DNA from: Clostridia bacterium
GTDB lineage: Bacteria; Bacillota; Clostridia; Oscillospirales; CAG-272
Direction: 5' to 3'
Length of the DNA stretch: 40,610 nucleotides
Assembly (NCBI GenBank): GCA_017411745.1
Contig: JAFQPM010000023.1
Span: forward strand, 1-40,610
A model generated the notes under the pieces. The model was not told where the DNA came from. It worked only from the letters and a program-made list of their open reading frames with translations, and searched no databases. Shown piece by piece: positions 31,304 to 40,402 of the stretch. A program made the translations under genes and the position numbers. The stretch's first letter is position 1. Every line of letters starts with the position of its first letter.

Positions 31304-31332
31304 TTGACATTTTCCCTTGCAGATAATAATAC
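31304..31332 (+). promoter_or_regulatory. Promoter-like sequence without a clear gene
   Basis: TTGACA (31304-31309), 17 bases, TAATAC (31327-31332), then GGGAGG near 31359 and a GTG 12 bases on that opens only ~35 codons. I see no convincing gene up to 31560. Confidence 0.4.
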
Positions 31333-31558
31333 ACGGATATAGATCTATCTTCTCAAGGGAGGAAGTAAAGATTCGTGATTATAATTAATAAATGCTTATG
31401 GCAAAGTTGGCGTATCTTGATGACGAAATTTCTGATGAGAGTTGAGAGGAAAACGATTTGTTTAATATCACAGATCCGTTGATATTTCGACAGATCCGAA
31501 GCTTTTTTAGTTGGATATATTTCGTAATTAATAAATCTATTCATCTTGGTAAAAAAGT

Positions 31559-31587
31559 GTTGACAATATCAAAGTAAAGTGATATAA
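31559..31587 (+). promoter_or_regulatory. Promoter of the transglutaminase-like lipoprotein
   Basis: TTGACA, a 17-base spacer and TATAAT, about 30 bases before the start codon at 31618; GGGAGG is the ribosome binding site. Confidence 0.85.
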
Positions 31588-31617
31588 TCGTGGTATGTTT
31601 TTTTATGGGAGGCACAA

Positions 31618-33078
31618 ATGAAACGCAGATTTTTTTTGATTGCTTTAACGATAGCTTGCGTGTTATTTATATGTTCTTGTGATCTGTCGTCTTTGGCCCC
31701 TCAACAGGGGGAAACTACTGCTGTTACCGATGCCGAATCGAGTACCGTTGTTGACATTGAAACCACAGTTGAAACCGAAAAAACGGATGTACTCGATACT
31801 ACGGTTGAGTCCGATACTACGGTTGAGTCCGACACTACGGTTGAGTCCGACACTACGGTTGAGTCCGACACTGCGGTTGAGTCTGACACTGCGGTTGAGT
31901 CCGACACTGCGGTTGAGTCCGATACTATGGTTGAGTCCGATACTACGGTTGAGCCCGATACTACGGTTGAGTCCGACACTACGGTTGAGCCCGATACTAC
32001 GGTTGAGCCCGACACTACGGCTGAGCCCGATACTACGGTTGAGCCCGACACTACGGCTGAGCCCGATACTACGTCAGAGCCTGACACCACGGTTGAACCC
32101 GAGCCCGATCTGCCCAAGGAGGTTACTGCATACGGCAAGACCACTATTTCGGGGACCCCGTTACATATTTATGAGTTGATGGAAACTCATATTTTGGCCG
32201 ACACTCCTGCAGAGACTATAGAGTTCGATGAGAGCTTGAACATAACTTTAAACGATCTTTCGATTGCAAAAACCATTTTCCTTAGCGATCACCCCGAATG
32301 CTTTTGGTGGTTGGGCGGCGGCACTTATGCCGTGCGTGATGAAGTTATAAAGGCATTCTACCCCCAATATCTGTTTGAGTTGGAGGACATTGCTTCGAAA
32401 AAGAACGAATTTGACGCAGCCGTTGAGGCGATAATCAAGGACGTTCCCGAGGGAAGCGCGTTTGAAAAGGCTCTTTATTTTCACGATAAGTTGGCTAGTA
32501 TGGTAGTGTATCAGACATCCGAAAACGATCAGACCTCATACGGCGCACTGGTACAGGGAAAGGCAGTTTGTAACGGATATTCCACCGCTTATCAATTACT
32601 TTTGATGAAAGCTGGTATTCAAGCATGGACAGTAAACGGATATTCCAGAAATATTCCGCACGCATGGACGGTTGTATGGTTAGATGACGAGACTTGTGTT
32701 TATACCGACGTTACCTGGGATGATCAGGATAATCTTGGTGTTGTGTTGAGACATTATTTCAATATGGGACTTGATGAAATAGATGATGATCACATCGTTA
32801 ATCAAACCTTCATCCTTCCCGAATGCGATCATAATAACGAGGGATATTACGACGTTATAAATGCTAATGTTTACGATACAGACGGTATAGAAAAAGTTGT
32901 AAAGCTATTTGGCAAGCAAGAGAATGGTCAGCGAACAGCAAATTTTTATTACGAAGGTAATGATTTCAGGCAATGGTTCAGCCAAAATTCTGAAGATCTT
33001 TCGAACGCTCTTGGTCTAAGATCGCTGGCATATTCGATCATTGGAAAAGAAGTTACTATTATTGCGTCAGACGAATAA
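31618..33078 (+). CDS. Lipoprotein with Thr/Glu repeat linker and transglutaminase-like domain
   Basis: 486 residues. A signal peptide ends in the lipobox ICSC (Cys21). Residues 60-161 are seventeen 6-residue units (DTTVES/DTTVEP type). The folded C-terminal half carries a transglutaminase/protease-like domain. The catalytic triad candidates are Cys in GKAVCNGYS, His in IPHAWTVVW and Asp in VYTDVTWDD; FHDKLASMVVY is the usual upstream helix. Such domains cross-link or cleave surface proteins; the target is unknown. A second protein with the same domain lies 1.9 kb downstream. Confidence 0.88.
   Translation: MKRRFFLIALTIACVLFICSCDLSSLAPQQGETTAVTDAESSTVVDIETTVETEKTDVLDTTVESDTTVESDTTVESDTTVESDTAVESDTAVESDTAVESDTMVESDTTVEPDTTVESDTTVEPDTTVEPDTTAEPDTTVEPDTTAEPDTTSEPDTTVEPEPDLPKEVTAYGKTTISGTPLHIYELMETHILADTPAETIEFDESLNITLNDLSIAKTIFLSDHPECFWWLGGGTYAVRDEVIKAFYPQYLFELEDIASKKNEFDAAVEAIIKDVPEGSAFEKALYFHDKLASMVVYQTSENDQTSYGALVQGKAVCNGYSTAYQLLLMKAGIQAWTVNGYSRNIPHAWTVVWLDDETCVYTDVTWDDQDNLGVVLRHYFNMGLDEIDDDHIVNQTFILPECDHNNEGYYDVINANVYDTDGIEKVVKLFGKQENGQRTANFYYEGNDFRQWFSQNSEDLSNALGLRSLAYSIIGKEVTIIASDE
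31795..32100 (+). repeat. 18-bp tandem repeats in lipoprotein linker
   Basis: Seventeen in-frame units related to GATACTACGGTTGAGTCC, encoding DTTVES and variants. Highly alike at DNA level. Confidence 0.92.
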
Positions 33079-33080
33079 AT

Positions 33081-33114
33081 AAAAAAATCACTTGCCACGG
33101 CAAGTGATTTTTTG
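33081..33114. terminator. Bidirectional terminator
   Basis: AAATCACTTGCC pairs with GGCAAGTGATTT, with A-run before and T-run after, between convergent genes. Confidence 0.9.
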
Positions 33115-33115
33115 T

Positions 33116-34879
33116 TTATCGGGATTCCGACGAATAAAGTCTATACAGCTCGCTGTAAATGCCGCCCTTCGAGATAAGCTCTGCGTGTGTGCCCGATTCC
33201 TCAATGCCGTTTTCGGTGAGGACGAGGATTCGGTCGGCGTTTTTGATGGTCGTCAGGCGGTGAGCGATCGTGAAGGTCGTTCTTCCGTGAGCAAGCTTTT
33301 CAAGGGATTCTTGAACCAGCTTTTCGCTTTCGTTGTCAAGCGCGCTGGTCGCCTCGTCGAGAATGAGTATGGGAGGATTTTTCAAGAACAGACGGGCAAT
33401 GGAGATCCTCTGCTTCTGTCCCCCCGAGAGCTTGACTCCGCGCTCTCCGACGTAGGTGTTATAGCCTTCGGGGAGGGAAGAAATAAAATCGTGCGCGCCT
33501 GCAAGCTTTGCCGCTTCGATTATCTCCTCGTCACTCGCTCCTATCTTTCCGTAGGCTATGTTCTCGCGAACGCTGCCCGAGAAAAGATAAACGTCCTGTG
33601 CGACCACTCCAACGTTATCCCTTAAAGAGCTGATCGTGACGGATCTGATATCGACACCGTCGATCAGAATGCTTCCCGAGGAAACGTCGTAAAATCTCGG
33701 AATGAGAGAGCAGAGGGTAGTCTTTCCGCCGCCCGAGGGACCGACTAGAGCGATACTCTCACCCGCCCTGACCTTGAGGTCAAGCGCGGTCAGCACGTTG
33801 CGGTCACCGCTGTCGTAATGGAAGGAAACGTCCTTGAATTCTACGTGTCCGACCACGTTTTCAAGATTGACTGCATCGGGTGCGTCGACTATTTCGGGGT
33901 CGGTGTCCATAATTTCCTGAAAACGCTCGATTCCACTCATTCCTTGCTGGAACTGCTCGGCAAACTCTACGATGCGGCGTATCGAGGTCAAAAGCGTTGT
34001 TACGAACATAAGGTATGCCACGTAATCCGCGGCGGTAATGCTCGCGGGATTTGACTTGGGCAGAAGCATAAACAGCGCACCAACGACGACTACGACTATG
34101 TACATAATTCCGTCGAACAGACGGGTGGACGAGGTAAAGCCGCCCATTATCTTGTATCGCTCGGTCTTGAGCTTGAGAAATTTCTCGTTGCCCTTGTCGA
34201 ATTTGTCCTGTTCAAGATCTTCTCTGGCAAAGGATTTTACAACTCTGATACCGAGCAGACTGTCCTCGACCTGAGAATTAAGCTCTCCAATGTGCTTTCG
34301 GGACTCCGAAAAGTTTTTCTTCATTCTGAAGCGGAAGTAGATGAGCACGGCGATCATTATCGGGATGACCGAGAAAATGATCAAGGTCAGCGGCACGCTC
34401 ATCGTGCAGAGGATTATAAACGAGCAAACGATCTTAATTCCCGCGATGAAGAATTCCTCGGGGCAATGGTGCGCGAATTCGGTGACATCGAAAAGGTCGG
34501 TGGTGATCCTCGACATAAGAGTTCCTATTTTTGCGTTGTCATAATAAGAGAACGATAGCTTTTGCAGGTGGGCAAAGAGATCGTGTCGCATGTCGGTCTC
34601 GATCTTCGTTCCCATTATGTGACCGACCGTAGTCATATAGTAATTGGCGGCGGTGTCAATGACGCGAAGGATGAGATAGCCGATACCGCACGTCAAGATC
34701 AATTCAAGAGTAAGCGAGGCTATGTCCTCGGTCGCCGCGCCCGTGATCTTTCTGACGATAAGTGGCAGCATAAGCTCGCACACGGTCGTAAGTCCCGCGC
34801 AGAAAAGGTCGCTGATCATAACGGGGAGATGCGGCCGATAGTATGGTAAAAATTTTTTAAGAGTGCTTTTCTTTTTCAT
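33116..34879 (-). CDS. ABC exporter, fused membrane and ATPase domains
   Basis: 587 residues. Six membrane segments (about 20-290) form a type-1 exporter membrane domain, with SFSYYDNAKIGTLMSRITTD typical of MsbA/LmrA-like half-transporters. The ATPase domain has GPSGGGKTT (Walker A), Q-loop VAQDVYLFSGSVRENIAYG, signature LSGGQKQR, ILILDEATSALD (Walker B) and TFTIAHRLTTI (H-loop). It acts as a homodimer or with a partner not present here; substrate (lipid, peptide or drug) cannot be told. Start 34879 is preferred over 34942 for the AAGGTT before it and the position of the promoter. Confidence 0.93.
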   Translation of the reverse strand: MKKKSTLKKFLPYYRPHLPVMISDLFCAGLTTVCELMLPLIVRKITGAATEDIASLTLELILTCGIGYLILRVIDTAANYYMTTVGHIMGTKIETDMRHDLFAHLQKLSFSYYDNAKIGTLMSRITTDLFDVTEFAHHCPEEFFIAGIKIVCSFIILCTMSVPLTLIIFSVIPIMIAVLIYFRFRMKKNFSESRKHIGELNSQVEDSLLGIRVVKSFAREDLEQDKFDKGNEKFLKLKTERYKIMGGFTSSTRLFDGIMYIVVVVVGALFMLLPKSNPASITAADYVAYLMFVTTLLTSIRRIVEFAEQFQQGMSGIERFQEIMDTDPEIVDAPDAVNLENVVGHVEFKDVSFHYDSGDRNVLTALDLKVRAGESIALVGPSGGGKTTLCSLIPRFYDVSSGSILIDGVDIRSVTISSLRDNVGVVAQDVYLFSGSVRENIAYGKIGASDEEIIEAAKLAGAHDFISSLPEGYNTYVGERGVKLSGGQKQRISIARLFLKNPPILILDEATSALDNESEKLVQESLEKLAHGRTTFTIAHRLTTIKNADRILVLTENGIEESGTHAELISKGGIYSELYRLYSSESR

Positions 34880-34913
34880 TGAACAACCTTCTTTGATTAC
34901 TTTAATTAAATAA

Positions 34914-34942
34914 ATTTTATCACAATTGACCAATCTCGTCAA
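34914..34942 (-). promoter_or_regulatory. Promoter of the ABC exporter
   Basis: Minus strand TTGACG (34942-34937), 17 bases, TAAAAT (34919-34914). Confidence 0.7.
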
Positions 34943-35000
34943 GAGAATTTGCGAATTTTGCTTTTTCTATCCTCATATAATTTGGAAGTAAAGCTTACGA

Positions 35001-36014
35001 GTGGAGGTGGTCGGTATAAAATTTGAAGTTGTCATACCGTGGAGAAAAATCATCTCGTTTCTGCTTTCTCTGGTGATATTTAGGTATACGTTTACCGTGA
35101 ATGCAAGTGCAAAGGACGATCAGGCAGTACAAGATAGGATATCGTCTGGGTTTTACGGCTTTGAGCAAAGCATAGACGTATCGGAATTCGCGCTCACTCC
35201 AACCGAGCTTTTACATATATTTTCGTGTGTGATCAAGGACGATCCATACCTCTTTTTTGTCAGCAGAAATCTGCGATATTCATATAAAACGAACGGTTGC
35301 GTTTTGTCTTTGACACCTCAATACACGATGACGATGGAGGAATATAAAGGTGCGGTAACGTACTGCACGGAAAGGGTGAGGGCGATCGCGACGCTTTCGG
35401 AGCATTTTGCGAGTGAAGTCGAAAAAGCGTTGTTTTTACACGATTTTATCTGCGAAAATTTCGAATATGATGACGAGTTGAAAAACGACGATATTTATGA
35501 TTTTTTGCTCACGGGTAGGGGAACGTGCGAGGCTTATATGCTTTTGTATACGGCGGTCCTGCGCGAGTGCGGTATTGAATCCCATTTTGCCGCCAGCGAC
35601 AGTCTTACGCATATTTGGAATATCGTCAGGCTTGACGGGGAGTGGTATCACGTTGATCTTACTTGGGACGATTCCGCATCGTCGGAAACGGTCAGCCGCC
35701 GCCACTTCCTTTACTCCGACAAGGCAGTTTCGGAAAGGGGGCATAGGGATTGGTATTCTCCGATCAATTCCGAGTGCTTATCAGAAAAATACGACAATTA
35801 TGAGTTTGACGTTTTGTTCCGGAACAACGTAACGCTTGGGGACGTCGACCACGACGGAGAGCTGACCTTGCTCGACCTGCTTATGATTCGCACATGGCAG
35901 CCGAGTGAAGAGGTGCTTGATTTTTGCCGATCTTGTGCCGACTTAAACCTTGATGGCAGAGCCGACGCGGAGGATACGGAGCTTTTGCGGAGAAAACTGA
36001 TCGCGAGTGATTGA
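35001..36014 (+). CDS. Transglutaminase-like protein with C-terminal dockerin
   Basis: 337 residues. A hydrophobic segment (about 16-36) is a signal peptide. The transglutaminase-like domain has Cys176 in GRGTCEAY, His204 in SLTHIWNIV and Asp219 in YHVDLTWDD. Residues 279-334 form a type I dockerin: GDVDHDGELTLLDLLMIR and ADLNLDGRADAEDTELLRRKL, each with the Asp-rich calcium loop. Dockerins plug enzymes into cohesin scaffolds. The start is uncertain: GTG at 35001 is used, but GGAGGTGG lies just after it, and a later non-ATG start may be real. It is divergent from the ABC exporter. Confidence 0.85.
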   Translation: MEVVGIKFEVVIPWRKIISFLLSLVIFRYTFTVNASAKDDQAVQDRISSGFYGFEQSIDVSEFALTPTELLHIFSCVIKDDPYLFFVSRNLRYSYKTNGCVLSLTPQYTMTMEEYKGAVTYCTERVRAIATLSEHFASEVEKALFLHDFICENFEYDDELKNDDIYDFLLTGRGTCEAYMLLYTAVLRECGIESHFAASDSLTHIWNIVRLDGEWYHVDLTWDDSASSETVSRRHFLYSDKAVSERGHRDWYSPINSECLSEKYDNYEFDVLFRNNVTLGDVDHDGELTLLDLLMIRTWQPSEEVLDFCRSCADLNLDGRADAEDTELLRRKLIASD

Positions 36015-36039
36015 CAAAACGCGAATAAAAGTGTATACT
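36011..36039 (+). promoter_or_regulatory. Promoter of nth
   Basis: TTGACA (36011-36016), 17 bases, TATACT (36034-36039); it overlaps the stop codon of the dockerin gene. Confidence 0.8.
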
Positions 36040-36069
36040 TATATTTAGTAAATAAAAAGGACATTCCTG

Positions 36070-36714
36070 ATGAACGAGAATAAAAAAAGAGCCGCTGAGG
36101 CGGTTGAAAGATTGAAAAAAATATATCCCGACGCAACCTGCGCGCTCGAGTGGGGCGGTGCGGATTCATGGAAGCTGCTTGTGATGGGCAGATTATCAGC
36201 ACAGTGCACCGACGCTCGAGTAAATATCGTTTGCCGAGAGCTTTTTAGCGAGTTCCCGACGATAGAGGCACTTGCGAATTCTCCTCTTGAAAGAATAGAG
36301 GAGATCGTTCGCCCTTGCGGTCTCTACCGAGTCAAAGCGGCTGACATTAAGAACTCATGCCGCATGCTTATCGATGATTTCGGTGGCGTTGTGCCCGACA
36401 GTATGGACGAGCTGTTGAAGTTGCCCGGTGTTGGAAGAAAGATCGCAAATCTCCTGCTTGGCGACATATATAAAAAGCCCGCCGTGGTCGCAGACACTCA
36501 CTGCATCCGCATTTGCGGAAGACTCGGCTTTTATCCCGAGGAGATCAAAGACCCCGTCAAGGTTGAGCGTATAATGTCCGAATGTCTTGAGCCAGACGAG
36601 CAAAGTGATTTTTGCCACCGCATAGTGCAATTTGGCCGTGACGTTTGTATAGCGCGCTCGCCGAAATGTGCTGAGTGTCCCTTATCGGATATCTGCAAGG
36701 GAAAGAGAAGTTAA
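36070..36714 (+). CDS. nth: Endonuclease III (DNA glycosylase/AP lyase)
   Basis: Removes oxidised pyrimidines and nicks abasic sites in base-excision repair. The helix-hairpin-helix LPGVGRKIANLLL carries the catalytic Lys; VADTHCIRICGRLG carries the catalytic Asp. The 4Fe-4S loop is C-x6-C-x2-C-x5-C (CIARSPKCAECPLSDIC). 214 residues, normal. LSAQCTDARVN is the usual N-terminal signature. Confidence 0.96.
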   Translation: MNENKKRAAEAVERLKKIYPDATCALEWGGADSWKLLVMGRLSAQCTDARVNIVCRELFSEFPTIEALANSPLERIEEIVRPCGLYRVKAADIKNSCRMLIDDFGGVVPDSMDELLKLPGVGRKIANLLLGDIYKKPAVVADTHCIRICGRLGFYPEEIKDPVKVERIMSECLEPDEQSDFCHRIVQFGRDVCIARSPKCAECPLSDICKGKRS

Positions 36715-36742
36715 AGACAAATTTGCAAGAAGTATAAATTAT

Positions 36743-36767
36743 CTGCGCCATTAGCGCAGGAATGGAG
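36743..36767 (+). promoter_or_regulatory. Hairpin-GAATGGAG motif, copy 2
   Basis: CTGCGC-CATTA-GCGCAG followed by GAATGGAG, in the leader of the GH106-like gene. No start codon follows within normal distance; the next ATG in frame is at 36797. Confidence 0.5.
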
Positions 36768-36858
36768 TTCAGCGTTAAGGTGAGACATCTTTATAGGTGA
36801 TTAAAATGCTTCACGCACGAATTTTGCCTTGTCGGAAAAATTCATCGATTGCTGTTTG

Positions 36859-36883
36859 TGCCGCCGTTAGCGGCAGAATGGAG
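36859..36883 (+). promoter_or_regulatory. Hairpin-GAATGGAG motif, copy 3
   Basis: TGCCGC-CGTTA-GCGGCA followed by GAATGGAG; the TGGAG is the ribosome binding site of the ATG at 36890. Confidence 0.55.
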
Positions 36884-36889
36884 AACATT

Positions 36890-39460
36890 ATGAAAAGAAG
36901 ATTCAAAGAGTTTGAACCGATTCCATTTTATTTTTTGAACGATACCTTTGATCGCGCGGAGATCGTCCGTCAGCTTGATATTATGCAAAAGGTCGGAATC
37001 CCCGCATTTTATCTGCATTTGCGCGACGGAATAACAACTCAGGCGTGGGGAACCGATATTTTTTACTCCAACGTTCGTTTTATTGCCGAGGAGAGCATCA
37101 AACGCGGCATAACCATGTGGCTTTACGACGAGGACTCATATCCAAGCGGACAGTGCGGAGGTCAGGTCGTCATCGACCGCCCCGAGCTTGAGGGAAGAAG
37201 CCTCAGATTTATGAAGATAGAAGCCAAGGCGGGCGAGACAGTTCGCCGTCTTATCGGCAGAGCGAAGGGAATTGCTGCGTATGCTATAACCCGATTGGAC
37301 GGAGTCGAGCAGGTCAAAAAGCTCAATTCGCCCTTTGGCCCCGTGCGCCGTCATTGGTACAGAATGGACTGGCCCTCAACCTATTACAGCGATCTGATGG
37401 CAGACGGTCTTACATATAATCACATTCGCGCGCTGACGGCGTTTCCCGAAATTATGTTCGAAGCCGAGGTGAGCGAGGATTGCGAGCTTTACGTGGTGTA
37501 TGCAGTACCGAGCCAAAGCGGTAAATATCACACCAATCTCGACTGTATGAAAAAGGACAGCTTTGAGGAGTACAAAAAGCGCATACTCGAGCGTTACGCG
37601 GCGGCGGTCGGCGATCTTTTCGGAACGAAGATCCCCGGCATCTTCATTGACGAGCCCACGCTTGGCGGAAATTACAGCGAAGAACTCTGCGAATATTTTT
37701 ATAATCGTTACGACTATAGACTTGAGGACAACCTCTACAAGCTTTACGGCGATTACGATGGCGACTCGGCTCAGCTCCGCAGAGACTATTCAGAGGCTAT
37801 GATGTCGATGTTCGAGGAAAATTTCCTGTTGCCCATGAAGGCTTGGTGCAAGGAACATAATCTTATCGTGACGGGTCACTTCAACGGCGAGGAGGACCCT
37901 TTGACTCAAGCGTCCTCGGGACAGAATATCTACAGGCAGACCAAGATAATGGACGTGCCCGGATTTGATATAATCACGCCCAACATTGGCGATCTTGAGC
38001 ATTGTGCTTTGGTATTCGGAGCAAACATGGTCTCCTCTGCAGCGGCTCAAACGGGAAGGAAGACTATTTTCTCCGAGTGCTTTGCATTGAGCCCTTACAA
38101 TATGGATTATCACGGAGTAAGAAAGACTACCGACTGGCTTTTCGCCTGCGGCATCAATCACATCGTGCCTCACGGATTCCACTATGGATACAGCGCGTAT
38201 CAAAGAGCCGACGCGGGCAAATCATTCTTCTTCCAGGATCCCTATTTTGACGATTACAGCGACTATGCCGCTTACGTCGGCAGAGTTTCCAAGCTGCTCC
38301 ACGATTATGAACGCAAGAACGACGTACTTTTGGTATATCCCTACGGTGGCTTTGCCGAGGTGGTGCCCTTCAAGAGTGGTTGCTCTCCCGTCAAGCCCTG
38401 CGAAAAGGGAGCGCTTTACAACTCTCGTCTTCGCAGTGCGGTCAGATATATGATGAAGAATCATATCGGTTGGGACGTGTCCGATACCGAGTCGGCTATG
38501 AATGGCGAGATCGTTGACGGCAGACTTGTCATCGGTGAATTCTCTTATTCCAAGGTTGCCGTCGTCAAGGCGGGAGAGGTCGAAGAAAGGGTCTATGACA
38601 GACTTAAGAGCGAGGGAATTGATTGTTGTCTGTACGATGGTGATGAATCATTCTTCCCGCGCGGTATTGAGATCGCGGGCGGCGACCGCGTGCAGACCTA
38701 CAGAAAAGTGTGCGGAGAGAATCAGCTTATATTCCTTTATAACAACGCTGATAGCTATTCTAAAATAAAGGTCAGCGTTGGCGACACGAAGGCGTGGGTC
38801 TACGATGCTGAGAACGATATTTCAAGAGCAGTCGAGATCAAGGACGGATTTGCCGAGCTTTCGATGCAAAGATTCGGATCGATCATTCTTCTGCTTTGCG
38901 ACGAGCCTTGCTCGCCTATCGGTGAGACATATATGCCCGAGGAAGAAGATGCCTTTATTCCCGAATACGTGACCGATCCTCAGTTTACCTATATGCCCAA
39001 GGGTGCAAGATCCGCAATATCCTATTTTGATATGAAGATAGAGAGAAACGGCGAGGTCAAGGACTACGGCAGAGTGCGCCGCGGCGCGCTCCGCGAGTAC
39101 ATCGGAACTCACGATACGATCTTTTTCCCCAATCATTATTTCCGTCCCGGATTCGATATCGGCAGAAGAATGTATAACACCTATCCCTGCAACGCCACCT
39201 ACAGCGTAATGCTTGACTGTGTCGACGGCGGCGATTGGTTGCTTTTTGACAAGCATTCTGTCGAAGGAAACTTCAAGATCTTCTGGAACGGCGAGGAGAT
39301 AACGAGAGATAAGTTTGAAAAGAAAATAGTATACGATATGAGCAACTACGCGATACGTCCTTTGTGGCGCGAGGGCGAAAACCTGCTTGAAATAAAGATA
39401 TTCGGAGCGCAGGAGTTCGACGGAGCCAACGGCGACGTTTACGTAATGAGGGCAGAGTGA
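36890..39460 (+). CDS. GH106-like glycoside hydrolase
   Basis: 856 residues, cytoplasmic (no signal peptide). The N-terminal region reads as a TIM barrel: IVRQLDIMQKVGIPAFYLH, then ITMWLYDEDSYPSGQCGG (residues 75-91), like the barrel of GH106 alpha-L-rhamnosidases and related uncharacterised glycosidases. GIFIDEPTLGG (about 263) is a plausible acid/base site. A beta-rich C-terminal part (from ~600) includes galactose-binding-like sheets. The substrate is probably a rhamnose-containing glycan, but that is inferred from distant family likeness. In-frame ATG codons upstream (36797, 36806) exist; 36890 is chosen for its ribosome binding site. Confidence 0.75.
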   Translation: MKRRFKEFEPIPFYFLNDTFDRAEIVRQLDIMQKVGIPAFYLHLRDGITTQAWGTDIFYSNVRFIAEESIKRGITMWLYDEDSYPSGQCGGQVVIDRPELEGRSLRFMKIEAKAGETVRRLIGRAKGIAAYAITRLDGVEQVKKLNSPFGPVRRHWYRMDWPSTYYSDLMADGLTYNHIRALTAFPEIMFEAEVSEDCELYVVYAVPSQSGKYHTNLDCMKKDSFEEYKKRILERYAAAVGDLFGTKIPGIFIDEPTLGGNYSEELCEYFYNRYDYRLEDNLYKLYGDYDGDSAQLRRDYSEAMMSMFEENFLLPMKAWCKEHNLIVTGHFNGEEDPLTQASSGQNIYRQTKIMDVPGFDIITPNIGDLEHCALVFGANMVSSAAAQTGRKTIFSECFALSPYNMDYHGVRKTTDWLFACGINHIVPHGFHYGYSAYQRADAGKSFFFQDPYFDDYSDYAAYVGRVSKLLHDYERKNDVLLVYPYGGFAEVVPFKSGCSPVKPCEKGALYNSRLRSAVRYMMKNHIGWDVSDTESAMNGEIVDGRLVIGEFSYSKVAVVKAGEVEERVYDRLKSEGIDCCLYDGDESFFPRGIEIAGGDRVQTYRKVCGENQLIFLYNNADSYSKIKVSVGDTKAWVYDAENDISRAVEIKDGFAELSMQRFGSIILLLCDEPCSPIGETYMPEEEDAFIPEYVTDPQFTYMPKGARSAISYFDMKIERNGEVKDYGRVRRGALREYIGTHDTIFFPNHYFRPGFDIGRRMYNTYPCNATYSVMLDCVDGGDWLLFDKHSVEGNFKIFWNGEEITRDKFEKKIVYDMSNYAIRPLWREGENLLEIKIFGAQEFDGANGDVYVMRAE

Positions 39461-39484
39461 GCAAAACGCTCCGTAGTTCAATAT

Positions 39485-39518
39485 AGAAAATCTCCGCCGA
39501 AATCGGCGGAGATTTTCT
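39485..39518. terminator. Bidirectional terminator
   Basis: AGAAAATCTCCGCCGA pairs perfectly with TCGGCGGAGATTTTCT around AA, between convergent genes. Confidence 0.9.
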
Positions 39519-39521
39519 GCT

Positions 39522-40217
39522 TTATTTTTGCAGGCGAATGCTTTTCCCATCCTTTTTCACTATATATATCTGTCCTTTGTCATCGCAAGTCATGCAAAAG
39601 ACGTCCCTCAGGGCATAGCCTTGCTTATTCAGCTTGCGTATTACCCAAGATTCATCTTTGCCGAGAATACGCAGAGTGTGGTTGTTGATAACGCTATCTG
39701 ATACCACCAGATGCATCACACCACTGTTGTCGTCGGGAAGATGCAGGTCGGAGAGATCGGGCTGACGGTAACAGCTTTTTGGGATTATACTCATTTTGCC
39801 GTTTTCCTCCAAAATGGCGTAGTCGACCTCGTCAAGATCGTATATCCCGTTTTGTCTGATCTGACTTATCAGCTCCTCGAGTGATATACGTACCTTTTTC
39901 ATGGCTTTTCTGTCGATAACTCCTCGCGCTATTATTACGGACGGCTTGGAGGATAATATCTTCTTTGCTATAGGAGATTTCAGAATAAGTGTAGATGAGA
40001 GTATTTCAAGCGCCGCCAAAGTAACCATAGGAATAAATGCCTGCATCAACGGCTTTTCTTCATTGGTTATGGGGAGCGATGCGATTTCCGATAGCAATAT
40101 GGCTATGACTAATTCGCTGACGTCCAATTCGCCAAGCTGACGTTTTCCCATGATTCGCATAGTTATTGTAAGTATGACGTATATTATGACCGTCCTGATG
40201 AAAATAGATAAAAGCAT
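39522..40217 (-). CDS. YetF-family (DUF421) membrane protein
   Basis: 231 residues. Three membrane segments in the first ~85 residues (IRTVIIYVILTITMRIMGKRQLGELDVSELVIAILLSEIA holds the family signature MGKRQ-x-GEL), then a soluble domain with SKPSVIIARGVIDRKAMKKVRISLEELI and the conserved LDEVDYAILEENGKMSII. Bacillus relatives act in spores or germination and in the envelope; the role here is unknown. GGAGG precedes the ATG. Confidence 0.92.
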   Translation of the reverse strand: MLLSIFIRTVIIYVILTITMRIMGKRQLGELDVSELVIAILLSEIASLPITNEEKPLMQAFIPMVTLAALEILSSTLILKSPIAKKILSSKPSVIIARGVIDRKAMKKVRISLEELISQIRQNGIYDLDEVDYAILEENGKMSIIPKSCYRQPDLSDLHLPDDNSGVMHLVVSDSVINNHTLRILGKDESWVIRKLNKQGYALRDVFCMTCDDKGQIYIVKKDGKSIRLQK

Positions 40218-40373
40218 CCTATCCTCCTGCGCTTTTATTGATATTTTTCCCTTGAAATTGCGTGTTAGTCAGTCTTGAAGTTGGAATTTTGTCAATATTG
40301 TTGAATAAAACGAGATGAGTTTAAAATGAAATTAAAAACATTTCACAAAATGACAAAAAATGCAAAAAAGGTA

Positions 40374-40402
40374 TTGACAAAAGGTAATGAAAGTGGTAGA
40401 AT
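40374..40402 (+). promoter_or_regulatory. Upstream promoter P1 of a probable rRNA operon
   Basis: TTGACA (40374-40379), 17 bases, TAGAAT (40397-40402), preceded by AAAAAAGGTA. Confidence 0.7.

Noticed and set aside
31374..31480. Short GTG-initiated frame after the promoter at 31304
   Set aside because: About 35 codons, ribosome binding site 12 bases away, no recognisable protein; not enough support.
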